A stretch of DNA of 64,000 nucleotides, from NCBI RefSeq assembly GCF_030247185.1, contig NC_080570.1:119192689-119256688 (forward strand). Reading direction: 5' to 3'. The translations under genes were made by a program, and so were the position numbers. Below are positions 1-11,455 of the stretch, one piece after another (within the stretch, counting starts at the first letter, position 1; each line of letters starts with the position of its first letter). The notes under the pieces were generated by a model. That model saw nothing but the letters and a program-made list of their open reading frames with translations, searched no databases and was not told the origin of the DNA. The DNA is from Malaya genurostris. Lineage: Eukaryota > Arthropoda > Insecta > Diptera > Culicidae.

Positions 1-53
1 CACAACACGGTCCTCTGTTGAACTGACAACAATGATGGTTAACTGAAAGCATT

Positions 54-461
54 CCCGTAAAAAAATAAACCATTGATTTTACAGCATTAACAATTGATTC
101 ACAATTCGATATATGGGTTACAATACATTTTATTGTATCTTGACAAGATTTTTTTCATTTCCAATGATTCAATATATTGTTTCTACGACTCTACAATTGA
201 ACTTATTGTACACGTGGTGTTTCAAACAATATGCAAACTGTACATTTGATGGTTTTCCAAGAAAACATGTATGAGAAAATTTTATGATTCGAATTGTTAC
301 GATACTTAACAACCTATACATTCTATTGTAAAAAGCATATTCACAATTAATTGAATAGTGTGTAACAATACATTAAAATCTTTTTCAATGGTCAAAGCAA
401 AATTGTGGCAGGTTTTGTAACAGCAAATCGTATTGTTTTTCTACAGTATTTTTTATTCGGG
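54..461 (+). repeat. 408-bp MITE-like unit, copy 1
   Basis: A 408-bp unit that recurs almost perfectly, inverted, at 3170-3577. The unit's own ends are mutually inverted (CCCGTAAAAAAATA at one end, TTTTTTATTCGGG at the other), so it looks like a MITE rather than one arm of a long-TIR transposon. It has no coding capacity. The same two bases (tt) flank it on both sides, which is too short to prove a target duplication. Superfamily not assigned. Confidence 0.7.
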
Positions 462-2243
462 TTGCTGAGATCCTACCACTATTTGTTAACAGTGCGAATG
501 TCAAAATCACAAAATGTTTAACTCAAGATGGATGATGATTGCAAATTTATCTGTCGAAATACAAGGCAAAATAAATTTACACTTGTAAAATCATTTATAA
601 ATTATTTCAACACCGTTTTTTAATGCGAAAATGAAATTTTCGTGATAAAAAAATCATTGTCTACCTCTGTTATTTTTGCAGCACCCAAGATTCTGTTTGA
701 AACAATGAAAATATTCAGTTTCGATTTCAGTATGTGAGAAAATGTCATGTTGATCATGTTCAAACGATTTTATTGGTCGCGTACATTATGAAATACCGTT
801 CGAAGGACTTTACCGATGCACAAACTTAACGAAATATATGATAAAATCCGTTTTACTGTCTTTTGATTCATTCCTCTAGTCTTCAAATGATTCATTCTTC
901 TAGTCTTCAAAATAAGTATTTTTTCCACAACACCAGTTTTAACAAGTCACAAAAATATTTTTTTATTTGGTTTTCAGAAAACAAATTGCGAACAGAGGGC
1001 GAAAATTTTGACTTGTCGGATCAAAAGACCTTAGAGAAAATCCAACAACACGTGTCCTCAAATCAAGATAATTTAATCAGCGGACTCTGTAGCTTTAGCA
1101 AAACATTAGTCCCAGCTCTTTATGAACTGTTAGATAAAACGCTTGGATGAGTTGGAGTCGTAGTTATTTAACTTGGAAACGCTTGCTATTGTCCAGCTAA
1201 ACAGAAGACATATACACAAAGCAATTTGAGGTAAAAGTCAGACCTGTTGTTTTTCCTGAACCAATTATTGATAAAAATCTACCACATCATTTCTGAAAAA
1301 TAACTACCTGACTTTTAACAGACCCTTTTCGCTTGAAGTGAAATCAATTGGACATATCATGGCAATTGTATGAGTGAGCAATGCTGCCATTTTAACGGGC
1401 ACGAATTTGACCTCTCTTTCTCTTCTACTTCTGGATATCTTGTTAATATGATGTCTTAGCTTTTAAGCAATTAATAAATCGAAAAATTTTCGGCGGAATT
1501 GAAGTTTTCTCGCAGCTAGCTGAATGCGATCGGAGTCAGGTAGAAACCGAGCCCTGGCAAGCTCCATAAAGTTGATTCGAGTAAGAATACTTCAATTATA
1601 CGTATAACGGTGTAGACGTAAAATTCACTCCACTGCAAAACAACAAACAAACTTGTCTCGTAACCATCGATACGTAGTAAGTTCGTTGTTGTGTTACCTG
1701 CTTACTTAAACTTTATTGTTGAATCTCGGCGAAAAAATTTGCCAAGATTTGCACAGCATTTGCATTTGAGAGCTCGGTAATCGGCTCAATAAAATGATAA
1801 TTACTGGGAATTGACTATCTAGGAAATTCTCGGCAATCCTAAATTTTGTAACTGTCAAAGTAAGTACTTTGATTAAATAACCGAATTATCCGCTATTCTT
1901 ACAAAAATTAACGTATTCCGCATAATTTTTTCCCGAACAGTTTGCACTTTGAAATAATTAGGTAAATTTGACAGAAATAGTACGAAACGATCAGCAGCTT
2001 ATCAACTTTTAAAGAATCGCTCGATAAAAATTATTTTACGCAAACACCTAGCACGCCATTTTGTATTTTAGTTAAATTTTAGCAAAGTGAATAAATTGGA
2101 GTCAGTTTTAAACAAAGGATAATGTTACCGAACTCTCATCACAAATTACTGATAAGTATAGTGAAAAATGACAGCTCGAACAAACTAAAAATGTTACTGA
2201 GTTCGGTAAAGAAAATTAAATGTGTAAGTGCGGACGTTGAAGC
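462..2243. other. AT-rich intergenic DNA between MITE and nested element
   Basis: No convincing gene. One short segment at 978-1150 could be an exon (listed separately). A stretch near 1431-1485 resembles 5514-5562, just left of the second copy of the 7-bp-TSD element, suggesting another old repeat. Confidence 0.4.
978..1150 (+). CDS. possible terminal exon, unknown protein
   Basis: The frame after a pyrimidine-rich tract ending in TTTTCAG (971-977) is open for about 57 codons to a TGA at 1148-1150. The peptide is hydrophilic then amphipathic, contains LSDQKTLEKIQQHVSS, and ends in ALYELLDKTLG. No domain is recognised. Composition and the clean acceptor are compatible with a last exon of a gene starting left of the window, or with a fragment of a transposase gene. 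No poly(A) signal is obvious close by. A chance open frame is equally possible. Confidence 0.25.
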
Positions 2244-2660
2244 ATTACACTGACGACACGACCAGACACTCCGAATAAAAATCTGCTTTCAAAGTGATCG
2301 TTCACGATTTACCTCCAGTTACCAAAAAATGAGCGACCCCTTGTTATTGATGAAATTAATCTTCTCAAGCAACACTGTTTAGGGTGTTCCCAAGTTACTA
2401 AGGAACTTGATAATAAACAAACATTTTGAAAGCGCTCCAGATACGTATAAACAACACAAATTAAAATGTGAAACAATTTGTATATAGTAGAAAATATTGA
2501 TTAGTGTTTCAAGAATAGTTGTAATGACTCCAATAAGAAAACCCAATGAAGGTTGACTATAGTTCACTATATGGTTGCAAAAATATAGTTGCAAAATAAA
2601 TTTGTGTGTTTTAAAATGTCTCGTATAGGTCAGCTTCTTTATAATTTTTACGTGAACGAC

Positions 2661-3023
2661 ATTAGGTTTTGCACGATGACGACACTAATGAACTGCCGAT
2701 GAATCAAGTTCATCTCTGACAGTTGCCGTGTACTTGTTTTGTTTTGCGACTGCAAGTTGAAAATTGAAAAAATGACGAAAAAGTGCCTGTTGAAAACGTA
2801 TTCCACAGTGAAAATAACTAAAAAGATTGCCCTGTATGTGTTTCCAGCATCAAGGAGCGATATATGTATGAATCTGTTGAGTGTGAGACGACTTGCAATT
2901 TTTACATTCGAACGATGAACTTCTGATGAACTTTTAAACTGTAAACAAGTACACGTCGACTGTCAAAAAAAGTTCATTCTGTTCATTTTTGTGAGGTTAT
3001 GTCATGTTCGTGCAAAACCTAAT
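2661..3023. mobile_element. MITE with ATTAGGTTTTGCACGA inverted ends
   Basis: A 16-bp perfect inverted terminus (2661-2676 and 3008-3023) bounds 363 bp. Subterminal sequence is also inverted, with GATGAAC-type submotifs near both ends and a shared GTGTACTTGTTT segment. An internal ATG opens a short peptide beginning MTKKCLLK that loosely resembles the start of a THAP zinc finger, but it stops soon. It is nested inside the copy A transposon. No clear target duplication was found. Confidence 0.7.
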
Positions 3024-3169
3024 TGACGGTATCAGTTACTGGACTCAAAGCTATTAATTTTCAAAATCCTTTGTAATATAAATTGGACAACTTGTCCATT
3101 TTGGCTGTTCAGCAAGGTATCGAATTTTCTGCGGATAAAACAGAGATGGTCGTCTTTTCAAAGAAGCAT

Positions 3170-3577
3170 CCCGAATAAAAAATATTGTAGAAAAACAATA
3201 CGATTCGCTGTTACAAAACCTGCCACAATTTTGCTTTGACCATTGAAAAAGATTTTAATGTATTGTTACACACTATTCAATTAATTGTGAATATGCTTTT
3301 TACAATAGAATGTATAGGTTGTTAAGTATCGTAACAATTCGAATCATAAAATTTTCTCATACATGTTTTCTTGGAAAACCATCAAATGTACAGTTTGCAT
3401 ATTCTTTGAAACACCACGTGTACAATAAGTTCAATTGTAGAGTCGTAGAAACAATATATTGAATCATTGGAAATGAAAAAAATCTTGTCAAGATACAATA
3501 AAATGTATTGTAACCCATATATCGAATTGTGAATCAATTGTTAATGCTGTAAAATCAATGGTTTATTTTTTTACGGG
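3170..3577 (-). repeat. 408-bp MITE-like unit, copy 2 (inverted)
   Basis: Near-perfect reverse complement of 54-461 with exactly the same length. The flanks are 'at' on both sides. Together the copies form an inverted pair about 2.7 kb apart that could fold into a long hairpin if transcribed through. Only copy 2 lies inside the copy A transposon, so the two probably inserted independently. Confidence 0.75.
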
Positions 3578-3954
3578 ATGATTACGCTCATCTTGAACTT
3601 CATATGGTATTAGTCCAGATTTTGATTTTCAAATCCATCGAAATGTAAATCGATTCCAAATGAATCTCATAATAACTAGGCCCAGCAGATCATTTTTGTC
3701 CGGGCATGTTGAATCAACAGTAATTAAATTTCATATTAGGTGTGAGTTGGTTCGACATTAAATAAAAAAAAAAATAGCGTACCAAATAATTAGTTTGAGC
3801 TAACTCTATATTGTATCTTTTTTCATTCTGCCATTTTGGTGCTTTTGGCTCAAACCTTTCTATAAGAATAAATTTCAAAACTGCTGTCAGGTCAGCTGCT
3901 CTCAGTGGTGCGGTTTCACGAGAAAATTAAATACGATTCCGTCAATATCAGGTA

Positions 3955-4879
3955 AACGGTGATTTTTTAAGAGCTTGAGAACTTTTTTAAACAATAAAAC
4001 GCATAAAATTTGCAAAATCTCATCGGTTCTTTATTTTAAACGTTAGATTGGTACATGACATTTACTTTTTGAAGATAATTTCATTTAAATGTTGACCGCG
4101 GCTGCGTCTTAGGTGGTCCATTCGGAAAGTCCAATTTTGGGCAACTTTTTCGAGCATTTCGGCCGGAATAGCCCGAATTTCTTCGGAAATGTTGTCTTCC
4201 AAAGCTGGAATAGTTACTGGCTTATTTCTGTAGACTTTAGACTTGACGTAGCCCCACAAAAAATAGTCTAAAGGCGTCAAATCGCATGATCTTGGTGGCC
4301 AACTTACCGGTCCATTTCTTGAGATGAATTGTTCTCCGAAGTTTTCCCTCAAAATGGCCATAGAATCGCGAGCTGTGTGGCATGTAGCGCCATCTTGTTG
4401 AAACCACATGTCTACCAAGTTCAGTTCTTCCATTTTTGGCAACAAAAAGTTTGTTAGCATCGAACGATAGCGATCGCCATTCACTGTAACGTTGCGTCCA
4501 ACAGCATCTTTGAAAAAATACGGTCCAATGATTCCACCAGCGTACAAACCACACCAAACAGTGCATTTTTCGGGATGCATGGGCAGTTCTTGAACGGCTT
4601 CTGGTTGCTCTTCACTCCAAATGCGGCAATTTTGCTTATTTACGTAGCCATTCAACCAGAAATGAGCCTCATCGCTGAACAAAATTTGTCGATAAAAAAG
4701 CGGATTTTCCGAATGGACCACCTAAGACGCAGCCGCGGTCAACATTTAAATGAAATTATCTTCAAAAAGTAAATGTCATGTACCAATCTAACGTTTAAAA
4801 TAAAGAACCGATGAGATTTTGCAAATTTTATGCGTTTTATTGTTTAAAAAAGTTCTCAAGCTCTTAAAAAATCACCCTT
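3955..4879 (-). mobile_element. Tc1/mariner DD41D (rosa-like) element, folded-back derivative
   Basis: Bounded by TA at 3953-3954 and 4880-4881, with ends AACGGTGATTTTTTAAGAG and CTCTTAAAAAATCACCCTT. The outer ~170 bp at each side are near-perfect reverse complements, far longer than normal termini: the right arm repeats, inverted, the 3' UTR and last coding codons of the transposase. The original 5' half (promoter, start codon, helix-turn-helix) is missing and replaced by an inverted copy of the 3' end. The superfamily call rests on the catalytic spacing of the enclosed frame. Confidence 0.8.
4062..4721 (-). pseudogene. N-truncated DD41D transposase
   Basis: A 219-residue open frame holding the DDE catalytic domain of a Tc1/mariner transposase, the nuclease and strand-transferase that cuts and inserts the element. 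First Asp in SDEAHFW (about residue 18), second in WFQQDGATCHTA, third in CDLTPLDYFLW. I count 41 residues between the second and third Asp, which matches DD41D (rosa) elements and not DD34D mariners. The C-terminus reads FRMDHLRRSRGQHLNE. The helix-turn-helix DNA-binding domain is absent because the 5' half was lost when the 3' end was duplicated in inverse; the apparent start Met lies at the fold-back junction. Catalytic residues look intact, but the protein could not bind its ends, so it is very probably inactive. Confidence 0.8.
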
Positions 4880-4881
4880 TA

Positions 4882-5195
4882 CTTATGTGATGAATTACAT
4901 CTTTGTACTTTTTTACAATACATTATTCTTTATTTGTAACTAACCCGATTCACCCTAAATTCAACGGGTGCCTCTATCTGCCGTCTCATATTTTCAAGAT
5001 CGGTTTATTGGCAAATTCTACCAGTGGTTTGGGTGGCCTTAGAGTAGGTAGTCCAAAACGGGTTCCTTATTCACCGAGTAAGATAAGCGCTTGGCCCATG
5101 ACGTCTCTTTAAAGTAAGTACCTCTGACACGCAATGAGGCTTGAGTCTTTGCAACTTACCGCGAGAAGACAATATTCCACTCGAGCTAGTCGGAA
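4882..5195. other. interior of copy A transposon, no gene
   Basis: Continuation of the copy A element to the right of the DD41D insertion. Only short chance open frames are seen; nothing recognised. Confidence 0.4.
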
Positions 5196-5580
5196 TTAGT
5201 TTTGTTTACATTCCTTATGCTTTCCACACGCAGTAACCAAGGTAATAGTAACTGTTATTCAAAATCAATAGTTTTTCAACTTGTGTTGCCAGTTTCTAAT
5301 TTTTTAAAGCGATTTCATTCTGACATTATCAGTTACAGAGGGGTAGTTCAATTTGCGATACAGTTTTCAATAGCGAGTGGCAGATCGTGTCGTCGATTAC
5401 ACTCAACAATTTCTCTTCCCTACTTATATGTACAAGATTCTATACGGACTAGCCTGAGAACGCCATACTAGAAAAAAAGGATGTTGCCAATAATTTGTTC
5501 GGAAAATTTGAGAGCTGGATATCTTGTTAATATGAGGTCTTTGATTTTATTAAGTAATCGGTAACAGCCGATGATTAGAT

Positions 5581-6995
<1,415 letters not shown>

Positions 6996-7002
6996 ATTAG
7001 AT

Positions 7003-7412
7003 TATTCTTCCTCTCGTATTTCTATTTATCCAGAAAAAAAATGACAACCGCACTAACACGTAACACGATTTTGCCACCCGTCCATTCACCGTCATGCTGT
7101 TTACCTATCTCGATCAAAACGACTGCTGCGGTAATCTTTTCCGATCCCCCTTTTTCGTCGATTCGCCGTATTCTGCTCATTTTAAATTTCGCCCGTCGGA
7201 AGACTGTTTACAAAATATTCGGTTTGCGTCGCGTGCTGTGCTATTATCGCTGGGAAGAAAAATGGACTGCCTAGGTTTATTTTAGCTTATTCGGTTGAAT
7301 TTACGGGAGAATATTTTTGTTGTAAAATCAAAGTGAACAGTGGGTAAACCGAGATTCGTTAGTGAAGTGTGTGAAATTTATTTCGTGTGTGCAAAGTGAA
7401 AAGAAAAAAAAA
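7003..7412 (+). promoter_or_regulatory. kinesin gene 5' flank and probable 5' UTR
   Basis: About 410 bp between the transposon and the kinesin start codon, with higher GC content around 7060-7260. It probably contains the transcription start and the 5' leader; the last stretch (7330-7412) is purine-rich and leads into AAAAATG. No TATA box at a convincing distance was seen, so no start site is assigned. Confidence 0.45.
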
Positions 7413-8435
7413 ATGAAACTCGTAACGGACGCCAGCTGTGAAGCACTGGAACCGGTTCGGATTGCAATCCGGGAGCGGCCCAGTGACATCGACGATGAGG
7501 ATAGTATCATTCAGCACCACTCGGCAAACGATCAGATTCTGATCGTGGATGAGAGGCCGTTCGTGTTCGATTTCGTGTTCCGACCGGAAGCGTCCCAGGC
7601 GCTGGTGTACGATGCCCTGATTCGGCCGCTGGTAGTGAAAATGATCAATGGTTTCTTTTGTACGGCGTTGGCCTACGGTCAAACTGGAACGGGAAAAACG
7701 TTCACCATGGGACTGCAGTGGGATCACAGTGGACCACATGATGTCAATCGAGGAATGATAACGCGTGCCCTGGATCAGACGTTCGATTTGCTGAGGGAAT
7801 CACGCGACCAGGAGGACTACGAGATCGAGGTGTCGTTTGTTGAGATTTATAATGAAAAGATTTATGATTTGCTGTCGGAGAATTCGACGGAACCGGTAAA
7901 TTTACGTGGGTGTAAGTTTAACGGTGGAACGAAGCGTTTGGTTAGCCGGGCCGATCAGGCACAGGATATTCTGATCGAAGGAAACAAAAACCGACACGTT
8001 CGGCCGACCAAGTTGAACACGCTGAGCTCGAGATCGCATGCCATTTTTAGCATTCATGCTTCGGTGGTACACGACGATGCCCGGATAGTGTCGGCACTGC
8101 ATCTGGTCGATTTGGCCGGTTCGGAAGGTGTTCGCCGAACCGGACACCAAGGTGTTGCGCTGGCCGAGGGTGTCCACATCAATCAGGGTCTGTTGAGCAT
8201 TGGAAAGGTTCTGCAGGCGCTGTCCATCGGTAGTAAGGTCGTTCCCTATCGGGACAGTATTCTAAGTTCGGTACTGCAGGATTCGTTGAATTTAAATTCG
8301 TACCTAACCCTGCTGGCCTGTGTCAGTCCCCTGCCGGAGGATATGAGCGAAACGCTGTCCACGATTCGGTTTGCCCAGGGGGCAAAAACATTGAAGAATA
8401 ACCCGCAGATTAATGCCATCACAGCGGAATTGAAG
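7413..8435 (+). CDS. nod-like: Nod-like kinesin, motor domain, first coding exon
   Basis: A 341-codon exon encoding essentially a whole kinesin motor, an ATPase that binds microtubules. Visible motifs: P-loop GQTGTGKT (89-96), switch I NTLSSRSHA (202-210), switch II LVDLAGSEGVRRTGH (231-245) and the tubulin-facing IPYR/VPYRDS region (277-282). The divergent N-terminus (VRIAIRERPS), the NRHVRPTKLN segment and RRTGHQGVA match Nod, the kinesin-10-type chromokinesin that pushes achiasmate chromosomes toward the metaphase plate in Drosophila. The start at 7413 is chosen because the adenine-rich context is a good fly start and the earlier in-frame Met (7362) adds low-complexity residues. The exon ends AAG|GTGAGT (donor at 8436). 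No tail exons (DNA-binding region in Nod) were found in the window, so the intron is very long or the gene is broken. Confidence 0.78.
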
Positions 8436-8466
8436 GTGAGTGTTTTTTTTAATGTTTGAACTTAAA

Positions 8467-8472
8467 TTTATT
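8467..8472 (-). terminator. poly(A) signal of kinase gene 1
   Basis: AATAAA on the minus strand, nine bases after the stop codon. Cleavage 10-30 nt downstream would fall at about 8437-8457, right at or across the kinesin splice donor (8436) on the other strand. Confidence 0.6.
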
Positions 8473-8480
8473 GCGACTGT

Positions 8481-9802
8481 TTAAATGTATCCCAATCGTA
8501 ACATGTCCCGACAGCAGTCCGTCATGTTTTGTCGGTAGATTACCTCCATGTCAACAGATCCGAAACTTTTGCTTACATCGAATCCGGTTCCAACTTGTTC
8601 AGCAAATTGTTCCAAATCGGGCACATCTTCGTTCTTGACGGTTATGATTGGGAGCCCTATGGTAGTCATAATTAGGCCAATACGACCGAAACGGAGCAGC
8701 TGCTGGTCGAATGCCTTCCGAGGAAATAGACGTTCGGGATCGGATCCAAGCCGTCGTATAAAATCCGACAGGGTGCGATGGTAGAAGTCCAACAATTGAT
8801 CGTAATATTGGTCCCGGAAGGCTTTACTGGAAGCGAGGAATATAAAGTACATTAGATCCACAACCGGTGAGACATATCGACAGCATTGCCAGTCCAACAG
8901 GCGGATGTCAACTGCGTTATCATCCTAAAATGAAAAGAGAAAATATTTTTAACAACTATCCGAGACATTCGGTAGTTATTGATCCGTACCTCATATTTGT
9001 AAAGTAGATTATTATGCCAACAGTCGCCGTGTGAAAGAACCGCGTACGGCTCGGCATTCTGACCGTTGAGTAAATCTCGGGCCAACTCCGGCCACGAAAG
9101 AGTCAACACCTTTTTGGTTTTCTGATAAACTTCAGGTTCCTTCTGTTCATCCAAAAGTTCCATGGTTCTGGCGGCCATTTGAGTGTACCACGGTCCCATC
9201 AGTGCATGAGCCTCCGGGAGAGCTAAAATTTCCTTCATACTTCTGAATCGCTCAAACTTCTCCGATTGTTGATCCTTCAGAGCAAAAGAAGTCGCATGCA
9301 GATGAGCCAAAGCCTTCAACATCAGCTGATAATGTTCCAAACTCATATCCCGGTGACGATCGACCATTCGAAAACCTTCAGCTTTTAAATCCCGCATGAA
9401 AATAGCTTCCTCATGGTCAACGAAACTACTCCTGAGACAATGCGGAACCTGATGGAACGAATCTTCCCGGTTCAATCCTTTCGAACGATAAAATTCCCTC
9501 ATCATGGGAAAAATCTCTTCGTAAACACTGATCTCCCGTTCGTAACAGTGACGTACGAAAAATTGCTTCCGTCGTGCTTCATTTTGGGGTGGAAGTTTTG
9601 CTATAATGCTGACTTGCTTACCCGATCGCCTGCAAGTGGCCTGGGCCCGATAGATCAAACAATTGTAGTTGTCTCCTTTCTTGGAACCGACCGTGATTTC
9701 TAGCGTGTGATCGTCCGTATTCAACTCTGCTCGTATCAATTCCAGTAGCAACCGTTGGCTGGAGACCACGGGAAGCTGATCAGCAATTTCCTCCGGTGCC
9801 AT
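8481..9802 (-). CDS. EcKL/CHK kinase-like protein, gene 1
   Basis: Two exons: 9802-8990 and 8924-8481, joined across a 65-bp GT-AG intron (8925-8989) in phase 0, giving 418 residues, normal for the family. The protein is an ecdysteroid-kinase-like (EcKL, SMART CHK) cytosolic phosphotransferase. Visible features: the IIAKLPP lysine (K69), a helix-C-type CYEREISVYEE (86-96), the catalytic loop SHGDCWHNN (257-265, Asp260) and the metal-binding DWQ (282-284) at the start of exon 2. MAPEE is the start: it is the first ATG after the predicted transcription start and the point where similarity with gene 2 begins. Family members phosphorylate ecdysteroids or detoxify xenobiotics; the substrate here is unknown. 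It is convergent with the kinesin exon, with only 45 bp between its stop and the kinesin donor. Confidence 0.92.
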
Positions 9803-9916
9803 TAGTAGTTCGTTTATTTTTTTTTTCAAACCGAAACGTTTTCCAATCAAATTCAGCGAAATAATGTCTTCGCAATCGGCTAGCAAAAAAACGGAACTCG
9901 GGCTGTTTGTCCAAAA

Positions 9917-9949
9917 ACTGAATGCGACCGTAGCGAAACATACTTTATA
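9917..9949 (-). promoter_or_regulatory. core promoter of kinase gene 1
   Basis: On the minus strand TATAAA (9949-9944) is followed 30 bases later by an initiator TCAGT whose A is at 9919. This is textbook arthropod TATA/Inr spacing. The predicted leader is 117 nt and contains no ATG before the MAPEE start, which supports both the promoter and the start codon. Confidence 0.7.
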
Positions 9950-10430
9950 TACTATACTAGACTTGGAAGCCCGTCTGTATCTGTACTGGAAGATACGGTT
10001 TCAATGCTGATTGCTGAATGTGATGACATTAAACGCAGGTTTGAGGGTGCGGGTTTGTGGTTATCAGTGACCCGGCGAATAGAACAAATAAAAGAAAACT
10101 CGAAATCGATTGGGGTATGCTTAGTTGGATGCTAGATTGTGGATCGACCATGACTTAGCAAAGCAGGCTCAGTCTTCTTCTGAATGGGTCGTTTTGGTTG
10201 TTGCCTAGAAATGCGTAATTCTTTCGTGTTCATTCAAGTTGGATCCAAGTGGGCCATGTTAAACGATACTAACAGCAGTTCTGTCAAACAACTCTTACAT
10301 TGTCATCGTAGAAATTACCGTCGCATACAGCGATGGCAGATTGCCAAAATGCCCATTCCGTAGATTTTAGCTAAGCGAGAAAAGCATAGGAAGTGTCTGA
10401 AGATGTGAATTTTATATCGTTTTCGCTTGA
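9950..10430. other. upstream region of kinase gene 1, no gene seen
   Basis: Unique-looking intergenic DNA, including the distal promoter of kinase gene 1. Nothing else recognised. Confidence 0.4.
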
Positions 10431-10438
10431 TAAAAGAC

Positions 10439-10673
10439 CAGGCGCGTACCCAGAAAAAAATTTCGGGGGGTGTTTCAGAACATGTTGATCAATTTCCATA
10501 CAAATGGAACTTTTTATATAATTATTTGAATTTTTTTTATTGTGGAGTCGTTTGTTGAAAATTATTCATTTTATTTTTTACTTATTTGAAAAAAAGAGTT
10601 TACATAATATCATACTTTTTTGAGTTTCGGAGGGGGTTTGAACCCCTAAAACACCCCCCTGTATACGCGCCTG
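10439..10673. mobile_element. hAT-type MITE, 235 bp
   Basis: Inverted ends CAGGCGCGTA and TACGCGCCTG flank 235 bp with G-tract and C-tract subterminal arms (GGGGGGTGTTT near the left, its complement near the right). The 8-bp sequence TAAAAGAC occurs directly on both sides (10431-10438 and 10674-10681), a perfect target duplication. CAG-type ends plus an 8-bp duplication are typical of hAT elements. Non-coding. Confidence 0.88.
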
Positions 10674-10681
10674 TAAAAGAC

Positions 10682-11059
10682 CGAACTTTTATGAAAGTCT
10701 TCGTGGGGGGAGGAAAAATTTTGTTCAAAGTTTATGTGGTTTCTAATTTTTTTTATTATTGAAATACATCGTTTGTAAACAACGTACCGCCATTGTTTGT
10801 GTGATCGACGCACTGAGCACTTTTAATTAATTTATAGTGGTTTTTATTTGTTTTTATTCCCTGCGTTACTTGACTTGGACAGTTTTTTGTGTCGTGGTGG
10901 AGTAAAGATAATTTGTGGTGTTTTTCGGTCAGTTTCGTTGCCGATTTTTTTGCTATCGTATCGCGAAGTGGCGCCTATCGTTTTATCAAGATACTCAGTT
11001 CCACACTCTTTCTCATCCGACCGAAGCGCCATCTGAATTTCACTGTCGGCATCCTGTGA
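10682..11059. other. spacer upstream of the PHD-finger chimera
   Basis: No gene seen. The part after about 10840 is GC-richer and may be the 5' portion of the retroelement-type reading frame that follows. Confidence 0.35.
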
Positions 11060-11455
11060 TTTGTTCACTATGGCTAATGCTTGTGTGCCAAAACTGTAAA
11101 ATCGGAGGAAGATTTCGTTGAGTGTTCGGGTTTTTGCCATCATTTGGTACATATGAAATGCGCAAAACTCAACAAACCGTTTCTAAAGGTTTTGGACGAA
11201 AATCTCAACCTGTTTTGGATATGTGACGAGTTTTGTAAACTGATAAAACTTGCTCGTTTCCGCGACTCGGTTTCTTTGTTTGGAAGCGCATTTGCATCTA
11301 TCGCAGAGAGAACAGAATCGATTTTTGCTGAGCTAAAGGCCGAAATTAAAAAGAATAGCCAGCAAAAAGTCAAAAAAACTGCCGCCAAGAAGTCTGTACG
11401 GAAATTAATGAGGAACGTTCGCAAGAAGGTGCACCAGTTACTCTACAATGGCTAA
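11060..11455 (+). pseudogene. frameshifted PHD-finger frame fused to DD37E transposase tail
   Basis: The zinc-finger ligands are split between two frames: VCQNCKIGG is read in one, then VECSGFCHHLVHMKCAKLN and FWICDEF follow in another, so one indel near 11100 breaks the finger. The pattern (Cys pairs, HxxC, final Cys) is the PHD-like finger often found at the start of mosquito retroelement ORF1 proteins. After a helical stretch, from about 11368 the frame continues in phase as AAKKSVRKLMRNVRKKVHQLLYNG and stops at 11455; that tail is the C-terminus of the DD37E transposase seen again at 12377-13287. The fusion is therefore made by transposon insertion. Function unlikely; expression unknown. 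Confidence 0.6.

Larger units (their letters stand above)
2251..5395. mobile_element. DNA transposon, CGACGACACGACC family, copy A (interrupted)
   Basis: The left end reads TGACGACACGACCAG and the right end GATCGTGTCGTCG, an inverted terminus of about 13 bp with a mismatch at each end. The flanking bases are ATTACAC at 2244-2250 and ATTACAC at 5396-5402, a perfect 7-bp target-site duplication. The first and last roughly 200 bp match copy B at 5581-6995. Three later insertions sit inside it: a MITE at 2661-3023, a 408-bp MITE at 3170-3577 and a DD41D element at 3955-4879. Removing them leaves about 1.44 kb, close to copy B (1415 bp). No transposase is visible, so it is probably non-autonomous. 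Confidence 0.75.

Noticed and set aside
2771..2880. THAP-domain gene inside the 363-bp MITE
   Set aside because: Only a short stretch resembles the start of a THAP finger, and the required later Cys and His are not seen.
4575..4772. Plus-strand gene sharing the transposase C-terminus
   Set aside because: It is the inverted duplicate of the element's 3' end read on the other strand.
8436..8459. Kinesin frame continuing to a stop at 8459
   Set aside because: GTGAGT follows AAG exactly at the motor/neck boundary; the extra VSVFFNV is intron sequence.
9803..9886. N-terminal extension of kinase gene 1
   Set aside because: The upstream open frame begins with TTG, not ATG, and similarity to gene 2 starts at MAPEE; the first ATG after the predicted start site is 9802.
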